Shown: piece by piece, positions 1 through 13,165 of the stretch | Position numbering within the stretch: position 1 is the first letter of the stretch | Layout of the letters: the number at the start of each line of letters is the position of its first letter | NCBI GenBank assembly: GCA_024305405.1 | Contig: JAKNDB010000086.1 | Location: forward strand, 867,001-931,000 | Reading direction: 5' to 3' | Length of the DNA stretch: 64,000 nt | Origin: Dirofilaria immitis | Taxonomy: Eukaryota; Nematoda; Chromadorea; Rhabditida; Onchocercidae | Position numbers and translations under genes: made by a program | The notes under the pieces: generated by a model | What the model was told of the DNA's origin: nothing | The model's database searches: none | The model's input: the letters and a program-made list of their open reading frames with translations, nothing else

Positions 1-357
1 TACAGAATTACTAACTTCCAATACAGAATTACTAGCTTCTAATACAGAATTACTAACTTCCAATACAGAATTACTAGCTTCTAATACAGAATTACTAGCT
101 TCTAATACAGAATTACTAACTTCCAATACAGAATTACTAGCTTCTAATACAGAATTACTAACTTCTAATACAGAATTACTAGCTTCTAATACAGAATTAC
201 TAGCTTCTAATACAGAATTACTAACTTCCAATACAGAATTACTAGCTTCTAATACAGAATTACTAACTTCTAATACAGAATTACTAACTTCTAATACAGA
301 ATTACTAACTTCTAATACAGAATTACTAACTTCTAATACAGAATTACTAACTTCTAA
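1..357. repeat. 21-bp satellite, 17 tandem units
   Basis: Seventeen head-to-tail copies of a 21-bp unit (consensus TACAGAATTACTAACTTCYAA) run from the left edge to about 357. Units differ only at two sites: AACTT/AGCTT and TCC/TCT. The variants follow a loose five-unit higher-order order (about 105 bp) in the left part, and the last five units are identical, as expected from recent expansion. Since 21 is a multiple of three and one frame on each strand lacks stops, the array can be translated. Confidence 0.97.
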
Positions 358-445
358 TGCAGAATTTTACAAATTGATATTTCAAAATTTTTTTCGCAGT
401 TTGAAGTTGCAAAATAATAGTGACGAAGTTGTATATAATGAATGA
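2..445 (+). CDS. Left-open ORF with NTELL(T/A)S heptad repeats
   Basis: In frame 2 the satellite reads as a repeated heptapeptide N-T-E-L-L-(T/A)-S for 17 units. It then continues through 28 non-repetitive codons (starting NAEFYKLIFQ and ending VVYNE) to a TGA at 443-445. The frame has no stop back to the window edge, so this could be the last exon of a gene entering from the left. Of the two variable sites, one is a Thr/Ala change and the other (TCC/TCT) is synonymous. The opposite strand is also open through the repeat (LEVSNSV units), but there it is closed by a stop just outside the array and has no start. I recognise no family. It may equally be a non-coding satellite that happens to be open. 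Confidence 0.3.
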   Translation, partial: TELLTSNTELLASNTELLTSNTELLASNTELLASNTELLTSNTELLASNTELLTSNTELLASNTELLASNTELLTSNTELLASNTELLTSNTELLTSNTELLTSNTELLTSNTELLTSNAEFYKLIFQNFFRSLKLQNNSDEVVYNE

Positions 446-1463
446 ATGAATAATGATGATTAGTAGGAAAAATTAAAATAAGATCATCAAGAACAAAGCT
501 TATTGTTATTATTATTATCATTACGATAGTGATATAGCAATCAAAGAAGAACCGATCTTGGTTTATAATCAAATAACAAATACTGTGAAGAGATAAAGAT
601 CGTTATTCTCTTGAGATCACAATAATCATCATATACGAAGGTATAATAGAAGCATGCTATTGGCATGAGATGATAAGCACTGTTAAAAGTCCAAGTGATG
701 ATTTAGATAATAGGAAATTTTCCGAAATTCTTACAACTTTAAGATAATTATTAGTAGATAAAACATATAAGATAATCATAAAAGAATTTTGGGTTGAAAT
801 TACCAAAAATATTGTGAGATTTTTCCAGCCAAATCATTTTTAAGAACATCGTCAGTTATATGTTTCAAAAGTAGGAATTACTTATGAGATATTTTATAAT
901 TCAGAAAAAAAAAGACGAAAAAATGGCTTTAATCTTCTTATTACTAATATCATTTATGATTTCGCAAAATCATTTAATAGAATCCTTTTCAATTTTATGA
1001 AGTTTAAAACGAGTTCCAAAATCTACAAAATATACTATTTTTTAGAAAATGAGACTTATTGAATTCATTTACTGATAACTCATGCTTTTTATTGATAACT
1101 TTATCTTTCAATGATCACACAAATGAGTTGGATTAACTTATTTATCTGTAATGTTACTTGAAATCTTTGCTCATCGAAAGATAAAAAACTATAGCGAACA
1201 TATGTAAATAGAAGTATCTTCATTAGAGGGAGGGAGAGAGGACATTAATCGAGGAATGACACCTGGACAAAGGTAGATTGAAACAACAGATCGCTTGATT
1301 AAGGAAACAACGGGAAAAGAATTGCTTATGCGTAGCGCTTCCATTTCGACAAGTCGCTAACGCTATCAAAGTATTTTACACAGTTCTAGTTTACAAGGAC
1401 AGCTGCACTTAGCGTTCTGATGAGCAAACCACTCATAGGTCTTCCCTCTTCTGCATGCATATT
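446..1463. other. AT-rich intergenic DNA
   Basis: No exon-like stretch with flanking splice sites or recognisable protein similarity on either strand. The short ORF here on the minus strand (about 354-572) overlaps the satellite and has low-complexity composition. Confidence 0.6.
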
Positions 1464-1464
1464 T

Positions 1465-1663
1465 CTGTGTGTGTGTGTGAGTGTGTGTGTATGTATGTGT
1501 ATATGTTTCTTATGTGTATGTATGTATGTATATATATGTGTGCATGTGTATGCATGTGTGTGTATGTGTGTATGTGTATGCATACACATTTATGTGTGTA
1601 TATGAGTATACGTGTGTGTGTTGTGTGTGTATATGTCCGTGTGTACAAATGTTTGTATGTATA
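1465..1663. repeat. (TG)n/(TGTA)n microsatellite
   Basis: About 200 bp of imperfect TG, TGTA and TGTATG repeats on the plus strand. All the overlapping ORFs here, rich in Cys/Val/Tyr on one strand and His/Thr on the other, are translations of this repeat and are not genes. Confidence 0.95.
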
Positions 1664-2406
1664 GTTAAGAGTTGTGAGTATACAGAACAGAGGCAATGTT
1701 GGCCAAGCGCCTAGTGCTTTTCTCGTATTCTCTTCTGGCTCAGTGCACTTAATGCATCAATGAGCTATTGGCAGATGACTCAACGAATTCCTTCCGGCTA
1801 AAGTCTATCATTTGCATCCTCAGGAAATTACAAAGTTCGGTCATTCAGGATATTGCAATGATGAAGTTCAGAAAACTATGATTGATAGATTTTCTGACTT
1901 TGTTGTCTCATTCTTTTCGATCTATTTTTGGTCCATTGAGAGAATCGGCCACAGATTCATGAATGACTTATATTTTACGACTGTTGAAAAGAATTGGAGA
2001 AGTGTAGAAATATCATAATAGCTCTATCCTTCCTTTGATTGTCCTATATAAATCTGTTTCTGAGTGACTTTCAAAGTCGATTAAGATTGAATGATCTTTT
2101 AATAGTTAAAAGTTAAATATCAATTTTTCTGAGTAAGCCTTGAATGAAAGATACCAAATCGGAATGTAACTATATATCTTTAATTAACTAAGCATTACAA
2201 TGACGCGTCTACAAATTGAGTTATGAATGTTGCTGATATATATGTTTACCTCAGTATAACATTTCGAAATCCGCAAGCCTATTTAAAATGTAGAAATAAA
2301 ATATAGGCGTTTCTTTTTCACTTGAGTATAAGCCTAGAGAACTGAAAAAATAACGTTGTGTTTATTCTTTTCAAAATATTAATATTATTAGTATTTTGAT
2401 TTCATT

Positions 2407-2437
2407 GAAATAATCACAAAAATATTGTGATTATTTC
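2407..2437. repeat. Perfect 13-bp inverted repeat, 5-nt loop
   Basis: Arms GAAATAATCACAA (2407-2419) and TTGTGATTATTTC (2425-2437) are exact reverse complements separated by AAATA. There is no gene nearby, so a role is unknown. In AT-rich DNA a 13-bp arm may occur by chance. Confidence 0.8.
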
Positions 2438-4966
2438 TTTGATATTTAGTTATTTTGTCTTGTTTATAAAGACCTAGGTTGATCTGGAAATATGAAAAGA
2501 CTTGAAATGTTAAAAAAATTTTAAATACATTTTAGAGATTAATCTTTGTCGATAAAATGATGCATTTTCTTTTTTGGAAATCTAAATTTTTGTTGAGAAA
2601 GGTATTTCACATACTTTTAAAATTATAAACATCGTTGTTGCAAAAATTTAGTGTAGCTCAGAAATAAGATTTTGAAGTGATACTTCTCCTGCAAGAAATA
2701 TATTGAGAGGAAGAATCAATTACTGCTACATCAGCACTTCAAATGAAGCAACCAAATACAACATTATTGCAGCGTGAACTTGGGAAGCAAGTCTTTCTTG
2801 AGAAGTTATCAGTTCATATGCTAATTGAAATCAGAAAAAGACATTTCCATTCATCATCATTACTTAAATCTCTCAGCAACTGATCAGCAGCTTTTCTCTC
2901 ATTATCGCAATATTCAATGCCTTATAAAAATGAACAGAAGGTGATGCATGCTGTATTTGACGTAAAAAAGCAAAACAGAACTATGGGTAAATTACACGAG
3001 ATAATACTTTTTAAAAGGATAAATGGAAATATTAAGAGAAAAGACGAGAGATAGTCATTAAAAAGCATTATTTTTTTAAATAAAAAATTAAAAAAAAGCA
3101 TAATTTTAAAATGATTTTTAAAGACAACATCTGAATTACAGTTAAAATTATTGGTTCTGAATATTCAAATAGTTGGCAAGGAACTGAAAAACTGTTGTGA
3201 AATCTTTCGTATAGAATATTCCTTAAATTTATAGAAAAGCATTAAGCTTTTAAAACTTATAAAAATGAAGCACATGCTACGTATGGCAAAAAACTCCTAC
3301 CAGACTGCTTAAAATTTCATTTCTTCAAATAATGTTTTAGTAAATAGTCAACGATAAAATACATGAAATTTTTATAAAATGAAAGTTTCGAACCACTTCT
3401 GTCACTTAATAATTCTGCAAGTTTGTAATTAATAAACGGATATTAAAGTACTAAAATGAATATGAATATAAGATTCGTTTTTATTTTTTTCCTCATTGAT
3501 TATTTTTTCAAAATCTGCAAAAGCTATGTTCAATTTAATGCTTTTTTTTCTTAGTAATTTTCTGGGATTCTGTTTAATTGCATTTAAAGAGAACTGTATC
3601 ATGAAAAGTAACAAATTTTCACGTCTAAAACTTTTGTAATCGAAGATTTACCGATAAAATTTGACGTAATGAGAATTTCTTCATAAATTTGTAGTTGCAG
3701 CGCCATTAATCCTAATATTATCAAACAAAAAATTGCTTCAATTACTTAAATGCTTCATATAGTAGTGATAATTTAGATCGAACTAATTATTAATTTATGA
3801 ATTTCTTAATGATGTTCAAACATAACTGCATTCATTTTGCTATTAATAAATTTTAATTTAAATTTTGGTTTCATATTAATCATTCCTTACCAAAAATTCA
3901 TGTTAGATTAATCTTTTGAGAAATAATACAGGAAGCACACGTATAAAATTAAATTCTTACACTTCAGGGTCTACGAGATAAAAAATTGTGCAATGATTTT
4001 CATAATTCTGCTTCGAAAAAAGTGAAGGATAGTAAAACATCAAGAAATGTCATCCTAAAAAATAATTGATTTATATTTTTATTATGACTTTGTTTTTAAA
4101 AAATCTACACTAAAGAAATTTAGATGGCACGATAATTTATTTCCAGTTTTTTGAGTTTTGAAATAAATTAAAATCTAAGGCTAGAAAAGAAAGATCATAC
4201 TTTGAATCTTTTTTCACTTTTAATTATTCAATTGGATCAGTTTACAGATCAAATTGAACGAAGCTAAGAATAAGTTATTGTTTTGCTTTGTTGAATTGCA
4301 CACCGATAGATACATGCTTGTAAAAATTGCAAAATACAAGAAAAGACAATAATTTGGAGTAAGCAAACTGATTGAATCTTTTCTGTCAAAAAGCAAAAAT
4401 GATTATATAAAAATATTTTATGAGAAAATACTACTTCTGAGGGTATTTGTCATCCTTCAATGCGTTTTCGATAGAAAAATTCAAATCGCTTCCTTCATAT
4501 TATTACCTTTTCTGGCATTTGAATTTACAGTTTTTACAGTTTCAAAAATTTTTTATCCAAATTCAAAATTTTTTTTGCGGAAAAAACAATTCTCGTTTCG
4601 AAAGTTCAACTAAGATAATAATCAGAAAAGTGTAAATTCAAAATATCGATGAAATAAATGGCCACATAATTCTGAAATTTGCGCCTTAAAATGAATCATT
4701 TACCAATAAATGAAAAGTATTAATCATGTACTGATCTGGAAATCATCACCATGAAACAGTAAATTGAGAAAACTTTCGTAGAAAAATAGAAAGTTAGACA
4801 TTTTAGCAGCCTATATTTATTCAGATTTTGAGTGAACGATTACTAAAACATGCATGGGGTCTTCGATATAAAGAATATTCGAAAAAGAAACCTTAAGTGG
4901 AAAATTGAATCTGAATTTACTCGATGAGACAATTCTCATTATTAAATTATTAACTTGTTAGAAGTT

Positions 4967-4993
4967 AAGAAGAAGAAGAAGAAGAAGAAGAAG
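4967..4993. repeat. (AAG)9 trinucleotide microsatellite
   Basis: Nine uninterrupted AAG units on the plus strand in intergenic DNA. Confidence 0.97.
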
Positions 4994-7900
4994 CTGATAA
5001 ATCTTTTAGAAACATAAAGAAATCCTCTCGCAACACATCCCCTTTAATAATTCACTGTCGTATATAATAGGATACAGATTCCGACAATGTTTAGACAGTG
5101 TATCTACGAAGGAAGATGACTAAATGATTTGGTTAGAAGAAACGACCGGTTCGTTGATTAGTCCCATCGTTTATTCCTGCAGTGACGTTTTCCAGTCGAT
5201 TTGTCCGCTGTTGTCGTTGCCCTCAAAGATTTTAAACAAAACAAAAAGTATGTTTTATCATTTGGGGTGTTCCTTTATATGAACTGCCATCACCGCCACC
5301 AACAATAGTGTAAGGGACCTGCCTTCCTCCTATCCATCCTATCATCGCCATATGTAAAATATACAGTATCCTTTTACTGCACTCCTCCTTCTCCATTCGA
5401 ACCGTATTATATGCATCATCTAGTGTACCATTTTATCACCAGCTGTCCCCTTGCTTCCTCCGTTTTGTCCCCACGCATTCCTACCACCCCATTAATGTGT
5501 TTTAACCAATCCTTCCCTTCTTTATACCATGTTGATTATCTTTCTAAATAACCAAATATATTCTTTTTCGAGTAATTGCCAAACATCAACCGGTCGAAGT
5601 CTTTCAAAGAAGTTCCTCTTCGCTCACACATATTGCTCTTTGAGCACAACTGATCTATGAGCTTTTGTACTTTACTTCAGAGAAAGAGCCATCATAGAAC
5701 AAACTTCGATTGGTTAATAAACACTTCAACTGAAGCAATTAAATCCTTTATAATAATGATAGGAGAAAAAATTGGCAAATTAAAATTTACGTGTTTATTT
5801 AAGAGGGGAATCAAAAGACAAAAATTTAGTTCGATATAATGGATTCTCTTTCCTCATTGGTATTTCCATAATTTATAGATCATTAGATATAAAATGAAGT
5901 GAATATTACTTATTCCCTCTTGTCATTCAATGATGATTTCACGATCTATTCCCATTTTTTTGGGATATGCTGTAATCACTTTCTAATACTCTCAATGAAA
6001 TCCATTGCAGATCGTAGGGATTGATGTTTTTCGAGAATAAGGAATCAATAAAAGTGTAAAATTTATTTAGTTTTACAATATTCAGCAGTACACAGAGAAT
6101 GGACGAAAAGAATGAAGGAAATTTGTAGTAGTAATATCTGCAGAAAGAAAATTATGTAAAGTGAAGTGAGTACATTCAATAAAATATTAAAAGATACCTA
6201 AGATTCGAAAATTAATCGAGTGGGAATAGACCGAAATTTTGTTAGCGTTAGGAAATATAAATTTAATTTGGTTTTGCTTTTTATTGAACAAATAAAATTT
6301 TACGTGTGCAAGTTATTATTTTTGAAAATCCTGGAACTATAATATACAAAATATAATTTAGGAATTGGATAAAGAATCTCAGTAAACTGATAAAATTTTT
6401 AGTTTCATTCTTACTATGTAGATGTTAATTAGAAATTTCATATTGACAAGTTTTTCGGATTAGTGCAAAGTGCAACTAATTGAATTATAGACGAATGATA
6501 GGTAAATAAGTCCAAATTGGAGAAAGAAATTCTATTAAATAAAATAGAAAATTTTTGTTACAAGGAGTTATATACGAAAAATAATAATATAACAATATAT
6601 CTTGTAATTGAATATTTAATAATAAATTGTTAATTGTACGAAAAAACAATAGTGAGAGATGATGATCAATCGTTTTCATAGAATTAAACCAAAAATCTAC
6701 AAAGATTGAATTTAAGTGGTGTCTTAAATGATTTAAAATGAAATTTGGCAATTGCAAAAAATTTGCTCTTGTCATCAGCTCGATGAAGAGTGCCAAATCT
6801 TGCAAAATGTGCATAATGCTTTTTTATCTCAACGATATTGATGTTGTATCGTATCGTATCACATTATTGTTGCATATAGATGTCCCTGAAAATTTCATGC
6901 AATTGGTTGCAAATTAATCGCAGAATTTCAAAAAAAAATTACATGCATGATATATGCTTGCGGAACGCATAAAAATATGGTAACAACTGCAGATATGATA
7001 GAATTCCAATTAGGAGATAAAATTATGTATGAAATGCATCTTTATTTTTAATTTTTACACATCGAAAAAATGAAAGAATTTCATGATTTATACCTGAAGA
7101 GGGAAAAAATTTCATACTTTTGAAAGGTTTATACAAAAACATGCAGGGGAAAAAGTTAAGGGAAAATGAAATAGAATATTCTTTTTCTGAAAATATTAAA
7201 ATAATAAACATTCTAATTAATATTCAAAATATTTAACAAATTTATTCATTTCTCAAACGTTGTCTTCCAAATAATAGAGCAAACTAATTTTGTGCAATGT
7301 TTTAACAATTAATTTTTATGCATCTTTTCGCAGATCAACAAAATGTTTAATATTCCACAAAATTGTTTTCTGGATAAGAAAGCTATAGTAGTAAAATTTT
7401 TTTCCATTTTCGATAGTTTGCTTTATATTTTGCGAACTGTCTGCATTATGTAATATATAAATCAAGTTATGTTGCAAGATGAATTAGGCTACAAATATAC
7501 CCCAAAAAATAAATCTGTTAATAGCAATAGAGAAGAAATTGATGGCTGAAAGTAATTTCTTATGATAATTATTATGATTATTATATATTACGGTAATACA
7601 TTCAATATTGCATGAAGATTCTATTTTCTTCTTCCATACTCTTGTTTCATAATAATTTGGCAGAAATGTTAACATCAATATACCTTTTTTTATAACAACT
7701 TGAATCGACTAAAGAAATAAAAGCAAGCACGAAATCTTTAATTAGCAGTCACTACGTACTAACCAGAAATTTTGATTTTTTGATAACTTAATCTCTGAAT
7801 TAGTTATATTTAAGATTTCGTGTTAACTCTTAGAATCATAAGTTTTCTCGACATCTATAATTTCTATGACTATTAATTCATTTTTCTACCTACCCATTCA

Positions 7901-8640
7901 TTTTTTATCTTACTATTCCATGTTAAGAAGTCGATAAAGGTCGAATGAAATTGTCTTAAATACAACAAAAATCGAAAATATCTTAATTAAAAACATTAAG
8001 ACTTTATTTGCAAAATTTTCGTTTACTAAAATATTTCATCTTCATCTTTCCGATTCATTAAAATATTTTTTATCAATACAAAAATACAAAACAGCAGAAG
8101 TATCGAGAACAAATTCTTTGGAAAGATGAAAAAGGGTATAAAATTCGATGCGTTTCGAGGACATACTGCTGGTATGGCTGATCACGACGACGCATTTGAC
8201 AAATGTACACTCTCACTCACTCTCCTGGTTCCACTTAAAGTACATTTTTGCCACCACAAGAAATCGTACAAGAACTCTATTCATTCATATAAACAGCAAG
8301 GGATGCTAGAAGCCTTTTTGATCATGGAAAAGTGCTTACCAGTATATTATTAGGCATATATCAAAATATTAATATTAACATTAAAGATAATGATAATAAT
8401 TATAAAACACGAATTATGTAGTCATGAAATCTGAAATTCTGTCAATCTGTTTGTGTCGATTGAATAATTATGAAAAGGTATAAAATTCAATGTGTTACGT
8501 TACAAGCATAATTGCACAACTATGGTTGTACATTTGTTTAAAGAATAGAATGAGATCAGATATCTTCCTAACAAACAAAAACAAATCGTATAAAAACAAT
8601 CTGAACGGTGTTGAATTCAATGCGAAGTCGAAATGCACTT

Positions 8641-8829
8641 TTATGTGAAGTCCAAAATTCTATCAACACAAGAGATTTCACGGCTTTCGAAAAAGATTTT
8701 TTCAATATCCAAGTTGTTCTCAATCAAATGTTCGTATTTTAGAAATGGAATTTCAGTGTTTCTCTGCGATCTTACATTGAGGAATTGCAATTCATAGACA
8801 GGCGATGAAGTAAACCAATAGCTAGCCAT
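8641..8829 (-). CDS. Orphan exon-like ORF of 62 codons, uncertain
   Basis: From an ATG at 8829 a minus-strand frame runs 62 codons to a stop at 8641. The start is preceded within a few bases by a pyrimidine-rich tract ending in CAG, and the composition is less AT-driven than in neighbouring ORFs (it begins MASYWFTSSP and ends VDRILDFT). I see no partner exon, no domain and no homologue from memory. It could be a small gene, a terminal exon of an unseen gene, a pseudogene fragment, or chance. Confidence 0.15.
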   Translation of the reverse strand: MASYWFTSSPVYELQFLNVRSQRNTEIPFLKYEHLIENNLDIEKIFFESREISCVDRILDFT

Positions 8830-11672
8830 TTCTTTTTCTGAAAGGGAATTATTTATTTGCTTCGCAATTTTTTTTTTTTTTATGTTGATGTAATTGAATT
8901 TTGTCATTATTTTATCTGAAAACTTCAGAAAATAGGTACTTTTATCCCTTAACATTCTAAATTATAATTTTAATCAAAATTAATGTTTAAATACTTAGGT
9001 TATGAACACATCTTTATCAATCTAGAGCTTATCACACAAAAATCATAGATGGATTGTGATTTTTCTGAGCTACACGTCTATTTTTACTCAGAAATTGGCC
9101 TCTCAACGAAAAACAAATCAATAGAATAGGATTTAATTAGCATTAGTTCTTTTTGGTTTGAACTTATAAGATGTGATTTAAATTAAATAATTCAGGATGA
9201 TCTTCGATCAAACTACTTATCCTACTTTTAACCCACTATTTAAATATGGCTTGTTTTTGTTAACATTTTCACTTATTTTGAAACTTTCTCGCTCTTCTTT
9301 CTTACTGAATGATTTTGTTAATATATTTTGAAACAAATATATTTTTAATCATAGAAAATAATTATAGTTTCAAAACAGAACAAAATTGAAACAATATATA
9401 GCAATAGGTCAACAGTATGGGAAGAAATTGATGATCCAGGTCATGTTACGATCATATTATTATTGACAATCATGTGGAAAGGAGATTGATAATTTTGATA
9501 TTGTGCTTCAAAACAACTAATAAAAAATCTTTTCTTGCTTGTTTTTCATTCGCTGAGATAACAATATTATCTTGGGAGAGATAATTTCTGAAGATAAGCA
9601 AAAAGTATGAAAATTACTACCGAAAGATAATTACTCTGATTGTTATACGATTTCAACCCAGGCATTATTCACAATATCTGATGATAAACCAACAATTTAT
9701 ATTTGCTAGAATTTAACTTATCTCATATAAAGTGCCAATAATTATGGTTAAAGCGAAATGACGCAAGTAATCGCTTCAAAATTCTAATATCTATCAATTA
9801 ATGTCCGTCTTCTCTCCCACCGTCTTGTGCAGCTTAATTTTATTACAAAAACATTCTCAGCGATAGTGATTAGGATCAATTTCATTACTAAAAACATCCC
9901 TAACTCTAAAAGATTTTTTGATATCGTTTTTTTTTTTGAAAATTCTTAAATTTTTCTTCCATCAACTTCAGCATGAAAAAGTATGAAGTTGCGAGACACT
10001 TTTAATCGTCAAAAAAGAATCAACAAGAGGATTTTTATTATTAAAAAAATGACTTATTTATATAAAAATTCATTTCAATATTTTGATGACAGTATAAAAA
10101 ATAAATAAATAATGTGAAGGAACAAGGATAAATTAAGTAAAAATGAAAAGGAAAAATAAAAGAAAGAGAAAACAGTGAAGCAAAAGTTAAGAGTAAGAGT
10201 ACTAAAAATATTCCCGCCTTCTTCCTCATTTCGAAAAGTGCAACTTTTGCAACGACATAAATTTTGTGTACCAACTCATCGAAAGTAATTGTTTTTAGAA
10301 AAATACCTAAGCATTATTTTCTATTTATTGTTCTCATATTCAAATGAATTGCCAGCATTTTTGGGAGTTGTTGTGCCGCGATGTAAAGCTAATGAGAGAT
10401 AATTAATAAGACTTCCATTATGCAACAAACTCTTAGATGCTTGTTGAAGAGATGTCTCGAAGCAAGCACTACTTATTTACGAAATTCTGAAGATGTAACA
10501 ATTCTTGATTTCATTCGTTCAAGAAATTTCTATTGAATCCTGAATATAACGTAACATACTCAGTTACGACGCCAGATTTCTCTATCTTCATAAAAAGATT
10601 TTATTTTGTAGTTTAAAACTGAAACTAAATGAAACATGACAGTTAGAATTATTTCATTCTCCAAATGAAACTCTCTGTTGACACTACCAACAATTTTCAT
10701 TTTCATTCATATAAGCTAGTAAAGTTCTATAAATGAAAAGAAAAGAATAATCGTTGACTGAAAGCGAATTAATTTTTCTATTTATTTTTGTCATCTAATC
10801 ATGCATATTAAACAAATCGATGTTCAATGCAGTGCTAGTTACGGTGCTCGGTTTAATTTACATATAGTTCACTGTTTTCCTCTTTTCAAAAATTTTTGCA
10901 ACGCCTACTTTCTTGTCCTTTCTCCACCCTCTGATATCCGCAATTCAAAGCTGACAGATTGATAGTTCAATAAAATGTGAACTAAAAGCAATCTCGTTGG
11001 ATGACCTCAATTTTTAGTGTTCGGTAACTGAAACAGAAAATCTCTAAACTAACATTTTCTTAAACATACACTAAAAAAAGATTCATTTCAACTATTTATT
11101 TGTCAATAATATGATCTAAATTGAGTGAATTTTCTTTAATGATTATTAAGAAACGAATTTGGCAAAGCAAAAATTTTTAATATCGATTTCTTGAGATCAT
11201 TTTCCTAAGGAAGGATTTGGTTATCCGAAACATGCAGCTCAGATTTCGACTATCATTGACTACTGATTGCTGCAATTACTACAACAGCAATGTTTAATTT
11301 GAAGTTTGTATGTTTCCTTTTTTTTTGCATGAAGAATGATACATTAATGCAGTAAAAATACTGCAAAGCAGACGATTTATTTATAAATAAAAAAAAAAAA
11401 AGAAAATGAACGCTAAATAAGATCAACTACTTATTCATTACCAAATACGCTTAAAGATCCATTTTAAGCGGCTTCATTCATCAAAGAAACAGAATGAACA
11501 AAGAATTTCTTCCAACAAGTTTCTCAACAACATAAACTATCACTTCTTATCTATTCAGTGAGAGAAAACTTGTCAAAAAATTAAAAAGATGGTATTTGTT
11601 TCTGAAGGACAAAATGCATCGACTTCAAAGATGATGGAGAAACGAAATACACATTTCGATTAGATCAGATCA
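8830..11672. other. Intergenic DNA
   Basis: Nothing supportable beyond short AT-rich ORFs. Composition and stop density are those of the surrounding non-coding DNA on both strands. Confidence 0.6.
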
Positions 11673-11785
11673 TGTACATATACATATACATATATGTACA
11701 CACATACATATACGTATATATATATATACACACACACACACATACACACACACATACATACACATACACATGCACACACACGCGA
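11673..11785. repeat. (CA)n/(CATA)n microsatellite
   Basis: About 110 bp of alternating purine-pyrimidine repeat (ACATAT, then TATATA, then CACACA and CATACA blocks) on the plus strand. It mirrors in composition the TG/TGTA array at 1465-1663. Confidence 0.95.
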
Positions 11786-12242
11786 ACTTTTTAAAAACTA
11801 TGATACTTTTAAATAAATGTCGCGATAATTAAAATGATGTTACATAATGTTTTGTACTACAAGCCTCTGAGTTCTATGCATTAATTTACGCTCACGCTCA
11901 AGTACACGCGTATAGTAATGCAGAGAAAAAAAAGTATCAGAAATTAAAGAAATTGTTGCTTACTATTTATATTAGTGTTTCTTAATTGTGTTCGTTGTTG
12001 GCATAGATCTATGCATTTTAAGAGAAATGCACTTTTATTGCTCAGTTCTTATGTTTGTCTATGTGAACTATCGGCTAAGGATTTACCACTAAAGTTCAAT
12101 ATTTCTTTAAAATTTTTAAAAATAAAAGAAAAATAATGCCACGTTAAAACAGTGAAAATAGTTATAAAATTTTGTTGATTTTCAAATCGATTCTCATGAA
12201 ATCAATACTTAAAGATTGAAAATCGAGGCTAACACTAAAATT

Positions 12243-12376
12243 GTTCCTGAAAACTCTTTTACGTAATCCTCATCTGAAATCGATGGAGTATATAAGGTGT
12301 CGTAAAATCGTTCCTGAAAACTCTTTTACGTAATCCTCATCTGAAATCGATGGAGTATATAAGGTGTCGTAAAATC
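12243..12376. repeat. Perfect 67-bp tandem duplication
   Basis: Two directly adjacent identical copies, 12243-12309 and 12310-12376, each starting GTTCCTGAAAACTC and ending GGTGTCGTAAAATC. There are no differences between copies, so the duplication is recent or an assembly artefact. It lies about 800 bp beyond the 3' end of the SPE-42-like gene and is not in a coding exon. Confidence 0.97.
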
Positions 12377-13165
12377 TTATTTAATATAATATCAGGAGAA
12401 AACGGATTTATTCTCTTATGTTCCTTCATAATATGAGAAAGCAGTTATTCCTGTTCAATGAAAAGAAATAATGCAGAATTATATAAATCCATTTAAAGTA
12501 AGTCAAAGAAGAGAAGGAAAATTTTTGCCTAACATTTATTCAAACAATAATTTTCTTGAGTGTAGAACGGAATAGTTTTCTTCAACATTTTGCGTCATTT
12601 GCAAATAACTACAGAAGGAATATATATAGAAATGTTAGGTAAAAATATATATATATTATGTAAGTTCATTTTGTACAGTGCAATATTTCATTCATTTTTA
12701 ATAAATGTAAAATCTGTTATCAAGTCAGTGAACAATTTTTGATTTTGATAAAAATAACATATTGAGATGAACACAGCCTTTTTATCACTGTAATATAATA
12801 GAAAATTACACCAAAGGCCGGATTTTCGCTGTTTTTAAAATTTGACTTCCAGAAGTCTCTGTTAATCCTGCAATGAAACATCCATGATTATAGAATATTA
12901 CTCTATTAACATTAAATATTGCCAAGAAAAAAAAATTAAAGGTGACTGAATAGATGTGCTGCCCATACCAGCGTTCTTGAGTTTAGATTCATCTTCTTCG
13001 CAGCTGCTATCTACATAAAATTCAGTTTCGTTTAATATTGCCTAGAAAGATTATGTTTTGCTTTTGCATATAATACAATAACTGACCATGAATACCATAT
13101 TTTTAAAAAATTATTTCCATAGCTAATTTTATTTTAGTGAGAGAAAAATCTTCCATATATTTTCT

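Larger units (their letters stand above)
1664..8640. other. Long intergenic region
   Basis: No gene could be supported across about 7 kb. Local items are a 13-bp perfect hairpin at 2407-2437, an (AAG)9 tract at 4967-4993, and a less AT-rich pyrimidine-biased block at about 5270-5520. The ORFs present are all below about 110 codons, with phenylalanine/lysine/isoleucine-rich, AT-driven composition. Confidence 0.6.

Noticed and set aside
1..357. Regular 21-bp spacing that could suggest a CRISPR array
   Set aside because: Units are contiguous with no unique spacers, and the genome is eukaryotic.
1386..1714. Five overlapping ORFs of 60-90 codons on both strands
   Set aside because: All are translations of the TG/TGTA microsatellite: low-complexity, open in several frames at once, with no splice context.
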